Shown in pieces: positions 1 to 11,046 of a stretch of 64,000 bases of DNA. The stretch covers positions 86,312 to 150,311 of the forward strand of contig JALDNG010000853.1 of assembly GCA_024349245.1 (NCBI GenBank). The letters run 5' to 3'. A model generated the notes under the pieces. That model made no database searches, was not told where the DNA came from, and saw nothing but the letters and a program-made list of their open reading frames with translations. Made by a program: the position numbers and the translations under genes. This DNA comes from Neodontobutis hainanensis. Its lineage: Eukaryota > Chordata > Actinopteri > Gobiiformes > Odontobutidae. The stretch's first letter is position 1. Each line of letters opens with the position of its first letter.

Positions 1-2501
1 AGCTGTCTGTGTAATAAAATGAATTATTCTATGTTTTCAGGTCAAGCATGGAATGTATGAATAATGCGCATGTCTTTGGTATTAACAAAATCGTAAAAAC
101 ATTTCCTATGCCTTTATGCTACAATGCAAAAGCAATATGGTTTTTAAATGTGTTTAATTTCTGTTATTTGGTGGAGCAGAGAAGTTTATTCCCAAATGCT
201 AAACTTTAGTAAAACTCCTTTACCAAACATGCCTCTTTCGCCAGTACAAAAAGTTGTGCGCGCCGGAAATCTAGCTCTGCTTCTTGTTATCTTGCCTCTT
301 CTACTTGGTCGCTCTTCTCGCCTCGTCTCGTGTCTTCTTCTCTTAAGCTTGTTTCTACGCTCTTGCGTATCTTCTTAAATCTCCGCTATTTAATTTACTT
401 TCGTACCTTTCAAGCTTCTAACCCGCAGCACAAACCGTGCAAACGTGAATTTTTCATCTTTTTAAAGACTCAACGCATTGATTTTGTTTTGAAAAACTTT
501 CCTGCTGGACGAATTTTTGTAGTCCTTATTCTTTAAAATAGTGCGCTAAGCAAAGATAGCCCTCGTTAATCGAGGAAAGACAAATTTTAAGCCTCTTCAG
601 CGAACCTTTTTGTCAAAGACGTTAACCTCTACTGCTGGTAAAGGCCTTTCACTCAAAGACAATAACAGAACGCCTTTCTTTCCCCTGTGGGATCAGTTGT
701 ACCACGTGACACCATCTGGTTGCTTGGAAACCATCAGCTGTAGGACCCGTGGAAAGTTCTAAAGCGGACCTTTGGACCTTTCCTTCCCGGACAGCTGAGC
801 GCCACGAGCGACAAGAGTGAGTTGAACACGTGACACTGACGTTTGGTGGGATAACACTGTATAATTGTCTTTATAAGGCCCAGCAGAACCTTTTCCCTAC
901 GCCATTCAAAAGCCGTCAATAGTACTTTTAATTAAGCCGTCTAACCGTCCCCTTTACCCTCCGTAACAACTCCAAGTAAATAGCATAAAACAATGGTTAA
1001 ACTTACTTTATTCCACCAAAGGTTCTAACAAGTTGTTCCATGTCAATCATTGTTTTGTGTTAATTACCCTCATCTTTTGTCCCTAATTATTCCTTTGTGT
1101 CATTTCCCTGTCATTATTCATTGTTAAACTTGTATAATCTTCAACAAAACCCCCAAAAGACATTAAAGGTTTCTTTGTTTATATTAAGAAATGTTTGAAA
1201 ACTAGGAAGAATTTGCTTCCTTTAGATTGAGACTTATTAACATAATTAGCTCCCAGAACTATGAATCTGGGTGGTGCCCGAGAGAATATTCAGCAGAGCC
1301 GAGATTCCAAACTGGCAGATGGCTTGCCAGTTCACCAGCCACAACCACCAGAGGGCGCAATTATGGTTTTCCACTTTTAAAAGTGGCAGACCACTTTTGA
1401 TGGTTTATGATGACTGACGGCCATGGTTCTAGCCTCTACGAAAACAGTCCGGCCGTCCGGCCACTTTTGTTAAAACGGCTGCTTGGACTTTGGCCACGTA
1501 TCCTAATGTATATGCGACTTTACTCAACAGGTCAGAGAAAAATAGACTATTTATATTATTAAAAATGCACACACATAATTGAAATAGAAAAGGCGTTTTG
1601 ACAGCTGTTATGATCAAAGCCGTAAATCGTTAATTATGTGCTCATCTATACAAACTATGTGTTTGGTACATTACTGTTAGCCTAGCCACTTAGCCAGACT
1701 ATGAATCGAGCTCAGAGTGATTTTTGGACTTAGAACGCAAATGACCACCAATTATTTGTTCTTCGTGTTAATATAGTAATTTGTATGCGTTTTTATACAA
1801 TGTGCTATTCGTGTTTAGGAGAAATAAAGAAGTGAAAAACATGATTCTATTGTGGTCTCTTTTTAATGCCACCTCCTTTTGATGCAGTTTTAATCAGAGG
1901 TCAGGTCACTTTCTGAAAGACAATATTTAAATACAATGGCTTCTTATAGTTTATTCTTATAAGTATGCAGTTTTATAATATAAATATTTTAAATGGCATA
2001 GTATTTACACACATTGTGCTCTACTTGGTTCAAACACTACTTTATATTCACCAAAGAGGGCGACAAAGACTTTATTTACTCCATGTATCAATGGTGTATG
2101 GGCTGTAGTCCTGCAGACAGATCCCTTGACGAATTGGTTGTTTTGACAAAGCCAGTGCCTTAGGTTTAGATTTAAATATCTTAGACTGTTAAAAAATTAT
2201 TATAAACTCCTCGCTGGTAAAAACTAATAATTTAATAATTTAACTGATCTAAAGTAATACACCATAACATATTTCCAACAATTTGCAGCTAAACAAAAAA
2301 GGTGTTTTAAAAGTGGAAAACCACTTTTAAAAGTGGCAAGCCATAAATGCGCCCTCTGGTGGTTGTGGCTGGTGAACTATCAAGCCATTTGCCAGTTTGG
2401 GATCTCGGCGTCTCTCAAAATATTTTGACATCAAAATATTAATTTATTAATTTAAATAATTTATATTCATATTGATTATTAATTAATAGATATTCACTGT
2501 A
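1..2501 (+). mobile_element. Old retroviral-type LTR (copy 1), left end outside window
   Basis: Diverged relative of the 1.94-kb LTRs at 45009-46961 and 58799-60733. Shared blocks are the 'AGCTGTCTGTGTAATAAAAT' start, the CTTTATAAGG TATA region near 870, the GTGGTGCCC block near 1271, and the AT-rich end TATTCACTGTA at 2491-2501, which corresponds to TATTCACTACA in the young LTR. A MITE-like element (1291-2416) splits it. Much more diverged than the young pair, so the same LTR family was active over a long period. No coding sequence. Confidence 0.8.
1291..2416. mobile_element. Non-autonomous DNA transposon (hAT-like MITE), copy 1
   Basis: Bounded by long inverted repeats: about 60 bp near 1300-1362 (containing CAGCCACAACCACCAGAGGG) is the reverse complement of about 2343-2407. 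A near-perfect 8-bp target duplication (AGAATATT 1283-1290, AAAATATT 2417-2424) suggests the hAT type; the last few terminal bases do not match well. Inside are palindromic CCACTTTTAAAAGTGG motifs next to both arms. No transposase reading frame. It sits in the old LTR, so it arrived after it. Confidence 0.65.
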
Positions 2502-2914
2502 GGAGCCAGAATGGTATATATTATTCTACGGATTGCTTTTGTCTGGTTGCCAGGGTGAGGTGTGGGTCATGTGGGTGTAGGCGGTGACAGCTCTTGGTTT
2601 CAAAGGTGGCACTCACTGTCACTCAGGTATAGGAGGAGAGAGGGCGGTAGCCGTAGTATTTGTTGACCGCAAGCGTTTGCTAAACATTCACAATCTGAAG
2701 TATTTTACAACTGTGTACATGTGCCAACTGAGCAGTCAATTAAATAAACCGCAAGCATCCATTCTGGGACTCGGTGTCAATGTGTTTAAGCCGCAGCTCG
2801 TCACGCAATATACAGGACCCGTGCTCGGCCTCTCCAAGCGAGAAGGAAACTAAGGAGTCGCTGCTACATTCACTACACCTTATACACACTGAGGAAACGC
2901 TGCAAAGTAAAAGT
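2502..2914 (+). other. Leader remnant of the old LTR element
   Basis: Directly follows the old LTR end. At about 2540-2556 TCTGGTTGCCAGGGTGAGG resembles the primer-binding region after the young LTR (TGGTGCCCCGGCGTGAGG at 46972), so this is likely the 5' leader of the old element. AATAAA occurs near 2743. No convincing reading frame; the element body then stops and recombinase-like exons begin on the other strand. Confidence 0.45.
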
Positions 2915-2920
2915 ACTTAC

Positions 2921-3492
2921 TTTAAAAGCCATCACTGCTTCTGGTCGCTGGAAGTACCTCAGGACAAAGATGTCTTTGCAGCAGTACCGAACATCATCAT
3001 TTGGTCTTCTTTCAAATGATGCTGGTCCTGGAGCTTCCTGTGGATGCCCAGCATGTCCGCCTCTGATACTGAGGACTCTCTGGCAGTCTTGGAGAGTCGG
3101 CTGAACAGGCCTAGAATGATTAGATGAAAAAACCAAAAAAACAAATAAGCCATTGTTCCAATATTAAATTTAATGACTCTGCATTAAATGAAAAGTAACT
3201 AGTACTAGTGGATAACAAATCACTTGCAGCGCCTGGTGGTCAGTGATGGGATTCAGCCTGTGCCTCCTGTGCAGCCTCAGGATCAAAAAATGTCTTTCAC
3301 GCAGGTCTTCTAGAAGAGCCTTTCTGGATGCCTCATCGGGGTACCGCTTGACCATGGCATTGTAGTCCCAGGTTCTGCCTCGAAGGGTCCAGGCCTTCAT
3401 GGACTTTTGGCTCTCTCCACCTCTGCTTTCCTCTCCTCACCAGTCTGGTTCTAACACGTGGTTAGGCAGCATCTCCTGTGGCTTGAAACACT
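2921..3492 (-). pseudogene. Tyrosine-recombinase-like gene fragment B (two exons), copy 1
   Basis: Two minus-strand exons paralogous to the larger gene at 3764-5958. The upstream exon (about 3215-3492, acceptor TTTGCAG) encodes a CFKPQEML start and RTWDYNAMVKRYPDEASRK, matching the first exon of the larger gene. The downstream exon (2921-3110, acceptor ATTCTAG, donor GTAAGT) carries YFQRPEAV, which aligns with the HFQRPGAL active-site arginine segment of the larger gene. The exons that should lie between and after are absent. In this copy the lower exon is frameshifted near the MMMF segment relative to copy 2. Likely a truncated tandem paralogue whose 3' part was lost where the old LTR element abuts. 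Confidence 0.55.
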
Positions 3493-3763
3493 GCAAAGGA
3501 AAGGAAATGATGCGACGATCCTTGTCGTTGAAAGAGAAAGAAAAAATATTCAATACAACAACAAGCAAATAACCAATGTCTGTAATACACACAAACATAG
3601 AGTCCATTGAAATACTAATGAGTTGGGTCACTGCTACTTAAGTTGATTTATACACAGAAACACAAAGTAAATGTAATGTGGATAATTGGCCGTCCATCCT
3701 TCTGCCTTTATGACTTTAGCCATCTTCACTGCAGTTGGGTCAAGTTTTGAGCATTTTGCTGTC

Positions 3764-5958
3764 AGCGAGAACATTCCACTCGCCGTCTCTTCTCTGCCCT
3801 GGGGTCCTCTTCGCCAGAGTCGTCAGACGAGGAGCTGCAAAATTAAAAAAGGTTTTAAGGTTACACACTGACAAACTGATGGATGAGCATTGAGAGACAT
3901 AATTATAACTGTTTCAGATAACTGCATACCGTGTCAGCGAGCTGAGCAGGTTTGAAGTGGCCACAACAGTGTCCAGGGTCTTCATCCAGTAGTGCTGGTT
4001 TGCCACTGCCGTCGAATGGGCCATGTAGGGGCCACAGACGCCTTCTGCTCCTCTGTGAAGTTGGCAGCCACATCTGTCTCCACGGTCCTGCGTATCTGCT
4101 GGCTCGGGATGTTTGGCAGTTTGTAGCTGCAATGGGGCAGAAATATGAGATGAAACTCCCAAATTTGAATCATTTTCTTTGAGGCTGAGCCGTTTAATAA
4201 ATGCACAAATACGTTATTAGTTGAATGCTAATCCAACATAAACTTTTAGGTCTTATGGACTGCTGTTAATACTTACTGTTGGTGCAGACGAGCGAGGTCA
4301 TTGGTTGCACTTCTAATCTTGGTGCCCGATGACACAAACAACTTGTTAGACTTGAGCCATGTGTAGTATGCGTCCAGCATCTGCAAAGACAAAAAAATAC
4401 ATCTGATAATATCTGTTGGTTCATTGCTGGTGACACTATGTTTCATGGTAAGGCAATTTAGCCTGTACAAAGTGTACTTACTGCTGCCTCCTCCATTGTG
4501 AGGGCAAACACGGTGATCTGCATTGTCGCAGTCTTGTGTTCACTTACTGCAACACACACCTTTCCACCAGAATTTTTCTCGTCCCACTCTGCTGTCCATA
4601 AAAACAAAAAAACACAGTAAATAACTGACATAAACGTCCTCTTTGCAGACTACCTAATATAATCTGTTTAGGCTGATGCCCCACAAAAACTGAGGTCTTA
4701 CTGACACTTACTGTTATTCCCTCCAATGCTCCTGGTCTCTGGAAGTGGCCGAGGATCAGGATTGCTTCACAGTAATACCGAACATGGTCTTTTCCTCTGA
4801 AGCCATGTGGTCACCTTCCAGTAGACTCCCATAAATGGACAGCATGTCTTTCTTGGCCTTCTGGAGGACGGCCTGGCACTCCTGAAGGCTCTTCTCGCCC
4901 TCTGCGAACCGGTCATACCTAGAATGACATACAAGACCACAATGCGGCGGAGAACTACACATGTCTGTATCACATAACCCCATATGTACAGCCAGCACAT
5001 AAGTACTATCAACATGGAGGAAGTCATTAAAGAAAAACAAATGGAAAGCAGATTAGCAACTGACCTCGTTTTACACATGACCTTGCTGTTGGACTTGGCC
5101 ACTGGCTTTCTGATGGAAGCGAGGAGGTCGATGTAGGCTTGGCACTTCCTGTAGAAGTCAGGATCTGCTGCAGCCAAGCTCAGGTGGGTCTTCAAACACT
5201 GAACAAACCGGATCATGTTTTTGATATAGTTCAGAATGGTGAGGTAATCTTTGGTCTCAGTGGACTTTAGCAGGAAGTCCAAGCTGACTTCATCCCCACT
5301 TGGCTGGATGTACCACAGCATCCTGGAGACGTTGGCAGTTTGGGACCAGCAGGGTGTTGATCAAGTAGCTCTTGAAGTAGAGCTTTTCGTAGAGCCCCAT
5401 TTGTGTCATCTTGACCCTGACATTTATGCTGTACTGAGCTTGATCTCTGAAAAAAATACAGACAGAAGAAAATGAGCTCAAACCTTGCAGTTTGTTCACA
5501 GTTTCTGGACTGATGTGTGCGAGGTTTAGAACTTACTTTTGCCATGTTCGGTCGCTTGGATGGGTGGTGCTGCCTTCGAGCTGCTATCCTCCACCACCGA
5601 GACGCCACCAACCGCTCGAGAGCTGACACCGGCCGCTCGAGAGCTGACACCGGCTGTTACAGAAGGTTCACTGGCTGTGGGAACGGCAGCCGTGCTGGTG
5701 AGCCTCTCTTCGTACTCCAGGTCTGCTCGGTTAGAAGCATTAGCCACAAAACTTTCTTTGGAGGAGCTCTTTCAGAAGAGCCAGCCTAGACGGTTTGTAG
5801 GGGTAACGCTTTGAGCATTTCCTTGTAGTCCCAGCTCCGGGCTTGCCGTGGCCACACCTTCGCAGACTCCTTGGCTCTCTTTGCCTCCTTCTGCTGTTCT
5901 TTGGTTGCATTTCCTTTCATGCAAACTTTGCTCAGATGCGTCGTCATCATCTCCTGTG
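3764..5958 (-). pseudogene. Multi-exon tyrosine-recombinase-like gene A, copy 1
   Basis: Seven minus-strand exons with GT-AG borders: about 5531-5958, 5067-5451, 4712-4919, 4485-4590, 4277-4380, 3932-4128 and a terminal exon at about 3766-3838. Visible recombinase landmarks are an arginine segment (HFQRPGALEG), a beta-hairpin lysine motif (VAVSEHKTA), SQQIRRTVET in the HxxR position (with Q for the first H), and MAHSTAVANQHYW supplying LGH-like H and the tyrosine. The protein ends in an acidic/basic tail (SSSSDDSGEEDPRAEKRRR). Frameshifts interrupt exons in both copies, and this copy has an extra break near 4780. The 5' end fuses directly to a Ty3 reverse-transcriptase fragment at about 5958, so the original N-terminus is missing. 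Could be a Crypton-like element gene or a host gene of that fold. Confidence 0.65.
5614..5655. repeat. 21-bp in-frame minisatellite, 2 units
   Basis: Two copies of GCTCGAGAGCTGACACCGGCC within the first exon of recombinase-like gene A, encoding SSRAAGV per unit on the minus strand. Copy 2 of the duplication has four units (41255-41338). Confidence 0.95.
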
Positions 5959-6455
5959 GTTTTTCACACAGCAAGTGTGCTTGAACTGGACGCACTTGAC
6001 CTCCCCCTCCCTTTTCCAAGATAGGTCACTGTTGCTTGCCCAAACTCACATTTTGACAAGTTAACTGTTAATTTGTACTGTAATGTGCTCCACTCACAAA
6101 GATGAACAAACCACCAAGTTATCAAGATATGCTTCACAAAAGACAATACAGACAACTCTACATGCATAAGCCTCTGAAATGTGGCGGGCGCATTACACAT
6201 GCCAAAGGCCATAACAGAATACTGAAGGAAGTCATCAGGTGTAATTGGCGCGTTCAGTTAAAGGAACCTGCATCAATATCATGACTGAGCACATGAGTCT
6301 GAGAGGGCACATCAGCAAACAGTGACCTATTGGACTGAATTACATTCATCATTTCATTCTGCTGAGAATCTAAAAGGTGGAACAATAAAACTGACAAACT
6401 ATTTAACGCCTCTGGGTTGGAAAATTTACCCTGAGTCAAAGCCCGGACCACGAGT
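5959..6455 (-). pseudogene. Gmr1-like Ty3 reverse transcriptase fragment, copy 1
   Basis: Minus-strand pieces of a Ty3/gypsy reverse transcriptase. The N-terminal part has LFADVPSQTHVLSHDID, and a later part has MAFGMCNAPATFQRLM and KLTVNLSKCEFGQATVTYLG, then GQVRPVQAHL. The central palm, including the catalytic Asp pair, is missing between about 6254 and 6212. The frame runs straight into the recombinase-like exon at about 5958 without a stop. This is the low-coordinate (3') end of the element whose gag and LTR lie at 10-11.6 kb; RNase H and the 3' LTR are gone. Confidence 0.8.
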
Positions 6456-6468
6456 CATTTTCAATTTC

Positions 6469-6600
6469 AGCACCGGACAGCTCTTGTTTACCAGCCGCTA
6501 AACTAATTCACGGCTCGGAGCGTTCAGCACCAGACAGCTCTTGCTTACCAGCTGCTAATTTGCGGCTTGGAGCGTTCAGCACCGGACTACGGTGGCGAGA
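6469..6600. repeat. Tandem repeat in Gmr1-like pol linker
   Basis: About 2.3 units of a 52-56-bp repeat beginning CAGCACCGGACAGCTCTTG, with related units at 6469, 6525 and 6577. The foldback element inserted in the last unit. On the minus strand the units encode AGKQELSGAERSEP-like peptides of the integrase-RT linker. Confidence 0.75.
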
Positions 6601-7101
6601 CAGCTCAACACGCTGCAAATGAAGAAAGCACCAGCAAATAAAGAAAACATCTTCATCAGTTTGACAACACGCGCTGCCAAAGTTCACAACACATGCAAAT
6701 ACAAATACGCGCTGCAAATAACACAGACCACAACGAAAATGTTTTAAGGAGACTCCTTTGAGTGACGAACCCCTAATGGGACCTGCTTATTGTTTACTCG
6801 CCTGTCGCGTTGTTGTCAGTGTTGTCACTGACATATAAGGTAAGTTTTTATTTTTTTTTTCACTTTTAGATCATGATCGTATAATTGCTTTGTCGTTTGG
6901 ATATTGTTGGCCTAAATATATTGTTCATCACTCAAATGAGTCCCCTTAAAACATTTCCGTTGTGGTCTGTGTCATTTGCAGTTTTGTATTTGCATGTGTT
7001 GTGAACCTTTGCAGCGCGTGTTGTCAAACTGATGAAGATGTTTTCTTTATTTGCTGGTGCTTTCTTCATTTGCAGCGTGTTGAGCTGTCTCGCCACCGCA
7101 T
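6588..7101. mobile_element. Foldback/MITE element, copy 1
   Basis: Left arm (about 6590-6763, GGTGGCGAGACAGCTCAACA) is the reverse complement of the right arm (about 6930-7099), giving inverted repeats of about 170 bp around a loop of about 165 bp. CGGAC at 6583-6587 and 7102-7106 is a possible 5-bp target duplication. It interrupts the Gmr1-like pol linker. No reading frame of its own. The superfamily is not clear. Confidence 0.7.
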
Positions 7102-7317
7102 CGGACAGCTCCCGACAAGCCCGCAAATGAATACGGTCTCAGTGTTCTCAACCCGAGCAACGCTGCAGACTAGTGTCTGCCACCACCAAGGACGAGTCAT
7201 TTCGGTCATAATAAGATTTTAACATGTTCACATGGCAAAGGCGTGTGTCACGCCAGCGGTCAGGTGTGAAAATCAAGTAGTCTCTGTCACCCAGTTTCAT
7301 TTTCACAACATAACATT
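7102..7317 (-). pseudogene. Gmr1-like integrase C-terminus and linker
   Basis: Minus-strand coding remnant between the foldback element and the LINE. It encodes VKMKLGDRDYLIFTPDRWRD and CHVNM, which continue the integrase C-terminal domain interrupted by the LINE at 8425. It is collinear with 21461-21540 of the second Gmr1-like remnant. Confidence 0.65.
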
Positions 7318-8425
7318 ACCTCAGGCAGTAAGGGTTGCAGTAACACATCCAGCACCAGCAGTGACAACAAGCTCTCTCTGAACGTGGAGAAGACGAAGGA
7401 GATTGTTGTTGACTTCAGGAGAGCGCACACTCAGCATGTTCCTCTGACCATCAACGGTGCGACTGTGGAGAGAGTGAACAGCACCAAGTTCCTGGGTGTG
7501 CACATCGCAGAGGACCTCTCCTGGACTGAAAACACAGCAGAACTGGCCAAGAAATCTCAACAGCGTCTCTACTTCCTCTGCAAACTGAGGAGAGCCAGAG
7601 CCCCACCCCCCATCATGTACACCTTCTACTGAGGCACCATCGAGAGCATCCTGTCGAGCTGCATCACTGTGTGGTACGGCGCCTGCAACGCGTCCTGCCG
7701 AAAGACTCTGCAATGCATAGTGAGAGCAGCTGAGAAGATCATTGGTGTCTCTCTTCCCTCCCTCCAGCAAATTTACAGAACACGTCTCATCCATAAGCCC
7801 TCTCCATTGCACGTGACCCACCCACCCATCACACAGCTTCTCCAGCCTGCTGCCATCAGGGAGGAGAGGACCAGCAGACTGAAGGACAGCTTACTCCACC
7901 AGGCTGTCAGGGAGCTGAACTTGCGCCCGAACCTTTTCTACCCCAGCCACCACTGAACTATGACCCCTACCCACACTAATATATGATGACATGCACCAGT
8001 CACTTTGTGCAGCATTGGTCTGCTCACGACCTCATTCTCCATGGAACTGCCATCATTCCACTACATCATCAGTCAGTTAAATAACTGCTCTTGAGCCCAC
8101 TTCAATCAGACTTAATAAGCTTTTGTTTTTGCACTAAAAAACTTTTATCTGCACTGTTGCTCACTTCATTGATTTGCACTCTGCCTTTTGCCTTGCGCTT
8201 TATTTTTCTTTATTTAACTTTATTTTTGATTTTATTATGCCTTTTTTAACATTTTCTTAGTGTATAATTGTACAGTTGTATCTACATTTTATAATTTGAT
8301 CTAGCTTTTTAGGCTTTAATGTTAATGTTATCTGTGTGGGTCTGAGTGTAACAATTTCAATTCTCCGTATGTATGTACTGTACCTGTAGAAGAATTGACA
8401 ATAAAGCAGACTTGAAACTTGAAAT
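7318..8425 (+). mobile_element. 5'-truncated LINE (CR1/L2-type), copy 1
   Basis: Plus-strand 3' end of a non-LTR retrotransposon. The reading frame (about 7366-7955) gives LNVEKTKEIVVDFRR, VNSTKFLGVHIAEDLSWT and the following thumb/C-terminal region typical of fish CR1/L2-type reverse transcriptases. One in-frame TGA at 7630-7632 interrupts it in both duplication copies. A 3' UTR of about 460 bp ends with GACAATAAAGCAGACTTGAA at the tail. Inserted in antisense orientation into the Gmr1-like element, before the segmental duplication. Confidence 0.85.
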
Positions 8426-9340
8426 AAGGACCACTGTAACAATCCTGTAAACTAGAACCGGAAATCGGTAACAGAACCAAAACCTTTTCACCAGGCAAGA
8501 ACTCTCCATGTTCAGCCCGCTTATCAAACCACCCTTTCATCTTATTTTGTGCACACTCAAGATTTTCTTTTGCCAGCTCACACGCACGGCAGAGCCTAGA
8601 CCGAAACACACTGACAAAATCCAAAAGATTTTGTTTTGTCTCTCCTGTTAACCACTGATATTTTAAGAGCTTCAATGGCCCACGCACCGTGTGCAAAGAC
8701 TAAGTCACACGGACTAAAGCCTAAAGATTCCTGTAGTGTATTCCTGTCTCTGATAGCAAACATTAACACACATATCCCCTCATCCCAGTCCTTAGCGAAC
8801 TCCAAACAGTAAGTGCGTAACATAGACTCGGGATGGTAAGCACTGGAGCAACAATGTTTAATGCTCAACTGTTTTAACGCTTGGGAAAATCCTCGAGACA
8901 TGAAATTAGAACCGTGATCTCTCTGGATTATTTTCGGCAAGCCAAACAATGAAAAGAACTTTGTCAAAGCCTTTACAATGGCTGGAGTGGTCATTTTACG
9001 CTGGGGAAACACTTCAGGAAACCGAGTAAAAGTACACATGACCGTCAACAGAAATTTATTACCAGACTTTGAGCGAGTAAGAGGACCCACACAATCAACC
9101 AAGACCCTCTCAAAAGGCTCACCAACAACTGGGATTGGACACAGAGTAGCCGGAGGTATGGTTTGATTTGGTTTTCTTGCAATCTGACACATGTGACACA
9201 ATTTGATATAACTAGCCACATCTTTCTTTAAGCCTGGCCATAAAAGATGCCTCAAAATTCAGTCATAGGTCTTTCTAACAAACAAATGACCAGAAAATGG
9301 ATTGTCATGGGCTAGAGATAAGATTTGTTTTGATGCGGCA
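8426..9340 (-). pseudogene. Gmr1-like Ty3 integrase, copy 1
   Basis: Minus-strand integrase. The N-terminal HHCC zinc site is present (AHDNPFSGHLF and LCHMCQIA), with one in-frame stop after KTYD. The first catalytic Asp is in LVDCVGPL and the second in QRDHGSNF. The segment that should hold the catalytic Glu is deleted: YHPES runs directly into MLRTYCLEF, whereas the second remnant (21792-22028) keeps ALERFH. The enzyme is therefore dead. Downstream KVLVLLPIPGS-type sequence is cut by the LINE at 8425. It lies upstream of RT in element order, which is unusual for Ty3 and characteristic of Gmr1-type elements. Confidence 0.85.
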
Positions 9341-9659
9341 CCGGAACAACAATCTGGGTCACACTCCGCCAATCATCCCAGCAGAAAAATGCCTTGATAA
9401 CCATTTTCGCATGAGAATATGGTCACTCAAAAAGTAACCCGAGAAACATTTATATTTTCATCACTCACAATTTGTTTAAACAGCGTTGACAAAGTATTGT
9501 CTCTCTTTGTTCTTTAACTAAATCCAGCCCTGACATAGTGACAGGTTCAGTGTCAATAATAGAGTCAACTGATGTGATTTTTTCTTTGTTTTCACACAAC
9601 GAACCGTCATTAAAGAAAGCCCATTCAGAAATTTTTCACTTAAGTCAAAATCATCATTA

Positions 9660-10085
9660 ATTAACTCACTTCAGCGCTCTGAAGCAGCGCGTAACAGCAC
9701 AAGAAGTAAACACATCAGGATAGTTTTAGCAAGTTTATCTGGACTGTGGCTGACAATAGGTACAGGTGTCAACTCTGGTGTAATCAGCACTTTACCTCCT
9801 GCCAAATCGTTCCCCATTATAACAGAAACTACATAATTTGGCAAACCAGGCCGCACCCCAACGGCAGCGCCCCTCACCATAAGTCTGACTGTAGAACAAT
9901 TTTATGCAAAGGAACACCGATGTGTTGAAGGTTAAAACCGCGCAGGGACCTTAGAACCAATAGCGGTTTCGTTACTCAGCGGTAAAACCCCTTCAAGGAT
10001 AAAAGACTGAGAGTGTCCCTCAATATTTTCACAGGGATTTTACGACTATGTCCAGACAAAGAAACAAAACCATCCATTACAAAGG
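9660..10085 (-). pseudogene. Gmr1-like protease region, copy 1
   Basis: Minus strand. IPVKILRDT near 10040 resembles the retropepsin active-site strand, followed by a frame break and then SVIMGNDLAGGKVLITPEL (9671-9830), the C-terminal strand block usual in this family (xxLGNDLAGG). It lies between gag and integrase. Between 9341 and 9660 I see only degenerate linker sequence of the same element. Confidence 0.6.
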
Positions 10086-10099
10086 CTTAAAGTCAGTGT

Positions 10100-11003
10100 A
10101 ATCACAAGCTTCAGAAGGCAAATGCGACTCCTTACCCTGACTCTTGATCAAAACTATGGGTTTAACGTTCTTGTTCTTCAGCACTTGACAGTGAGCGATT
10201 ATATGACCCCTCAGTCTACAATAGAAACAAGTGACATCATTAGCTTTTGTTTCCACATTACCAGACATAATTTTCGTCACATGCTCAGAGGGCAGACACG
10301 CCTTTTCTCAATGTCTCTAGCATTACCATTAGCTCGCTCATTTTTTCAAAACCAAAACCCAATGGGCGTTCCAAAAGACAGACTTGTGCGTTAAGACATA
10401 TTCATCAACCAAAACAGCGGCTTTAGATACATCAGCAACTGTGTTTTCGTTTAAATATGTAGTTACTCTATCAGAAAGACTGTTCTTAAATTAAAAACAG
10501 ACTTAGACCCGAGGACCAACATCAAGCTCTAATTCGCGCATGTGAATCTGTGTTTGTTGCTCCAATTTCTTTGTCTCCAACATATTAATATATTGGAGCT
10601 CCTTTTCCTTTAAAGCAAGGCGCTCTAATTCAACTTCTAGCTCTTTTAATCTAACTGCTTCATCTGCCGTACTACTAGAGTAAGATGTTCTAGGACCTTT
10701 AGGTTTGTTGTGTATCAGTGTCAACGTCCCACGCTCTACCAAAGCATTATAAAGTTGAGTCTTTACCGTAGCCTTCTTAGCTTGCTTTGTGACAACAATG
10801 TCATCATGTTCAGCAACTAGCAAGAGATCATCTTTTTGACACCGATCCAAAACCTCCAAAGTGGGAGCAGAAACAAACTCATCCAGGTTATACTCCATGT
10901 TTAAACCCAGAATCAGGCCAGCCACAAGACAAAAGGCTAACACACAACAAACAAAGCTACTCACAAAAAATACACACCTGCCAGTCCTACCTGAATTACT
11001 CAA
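10100..11003 (-). pseudogene. Gmr1-like gag, copy 1
   Basis: Minus-strand gag remnant. The N-terminal frame (11003-10503; a plausible ATG lies at 10896, MEYNLDEF) contains a charged helical stretch (KELEVELERLALKEKELQY). After a degenerate middle comes a CCHC zinc knuckle, CFYCRLRGHIIAHC, near 10190-10230. Stops and frame changes lie between these parts. Copy 2 lacks about 0.3 kb of the middle and reads through in one frame. Confidence 0.7.
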
Positions 11004-11046
11004 TTAACTCACAAGACAGAAAGTCTACTTTAATGAGCCCCAAATA

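Noticed and set aside
3952..4182. Plus-strand frames opposite the recombinase-like exons
   Set aside because: Shadows of the minus-strand exons, which have splice borders and active-site motifs.
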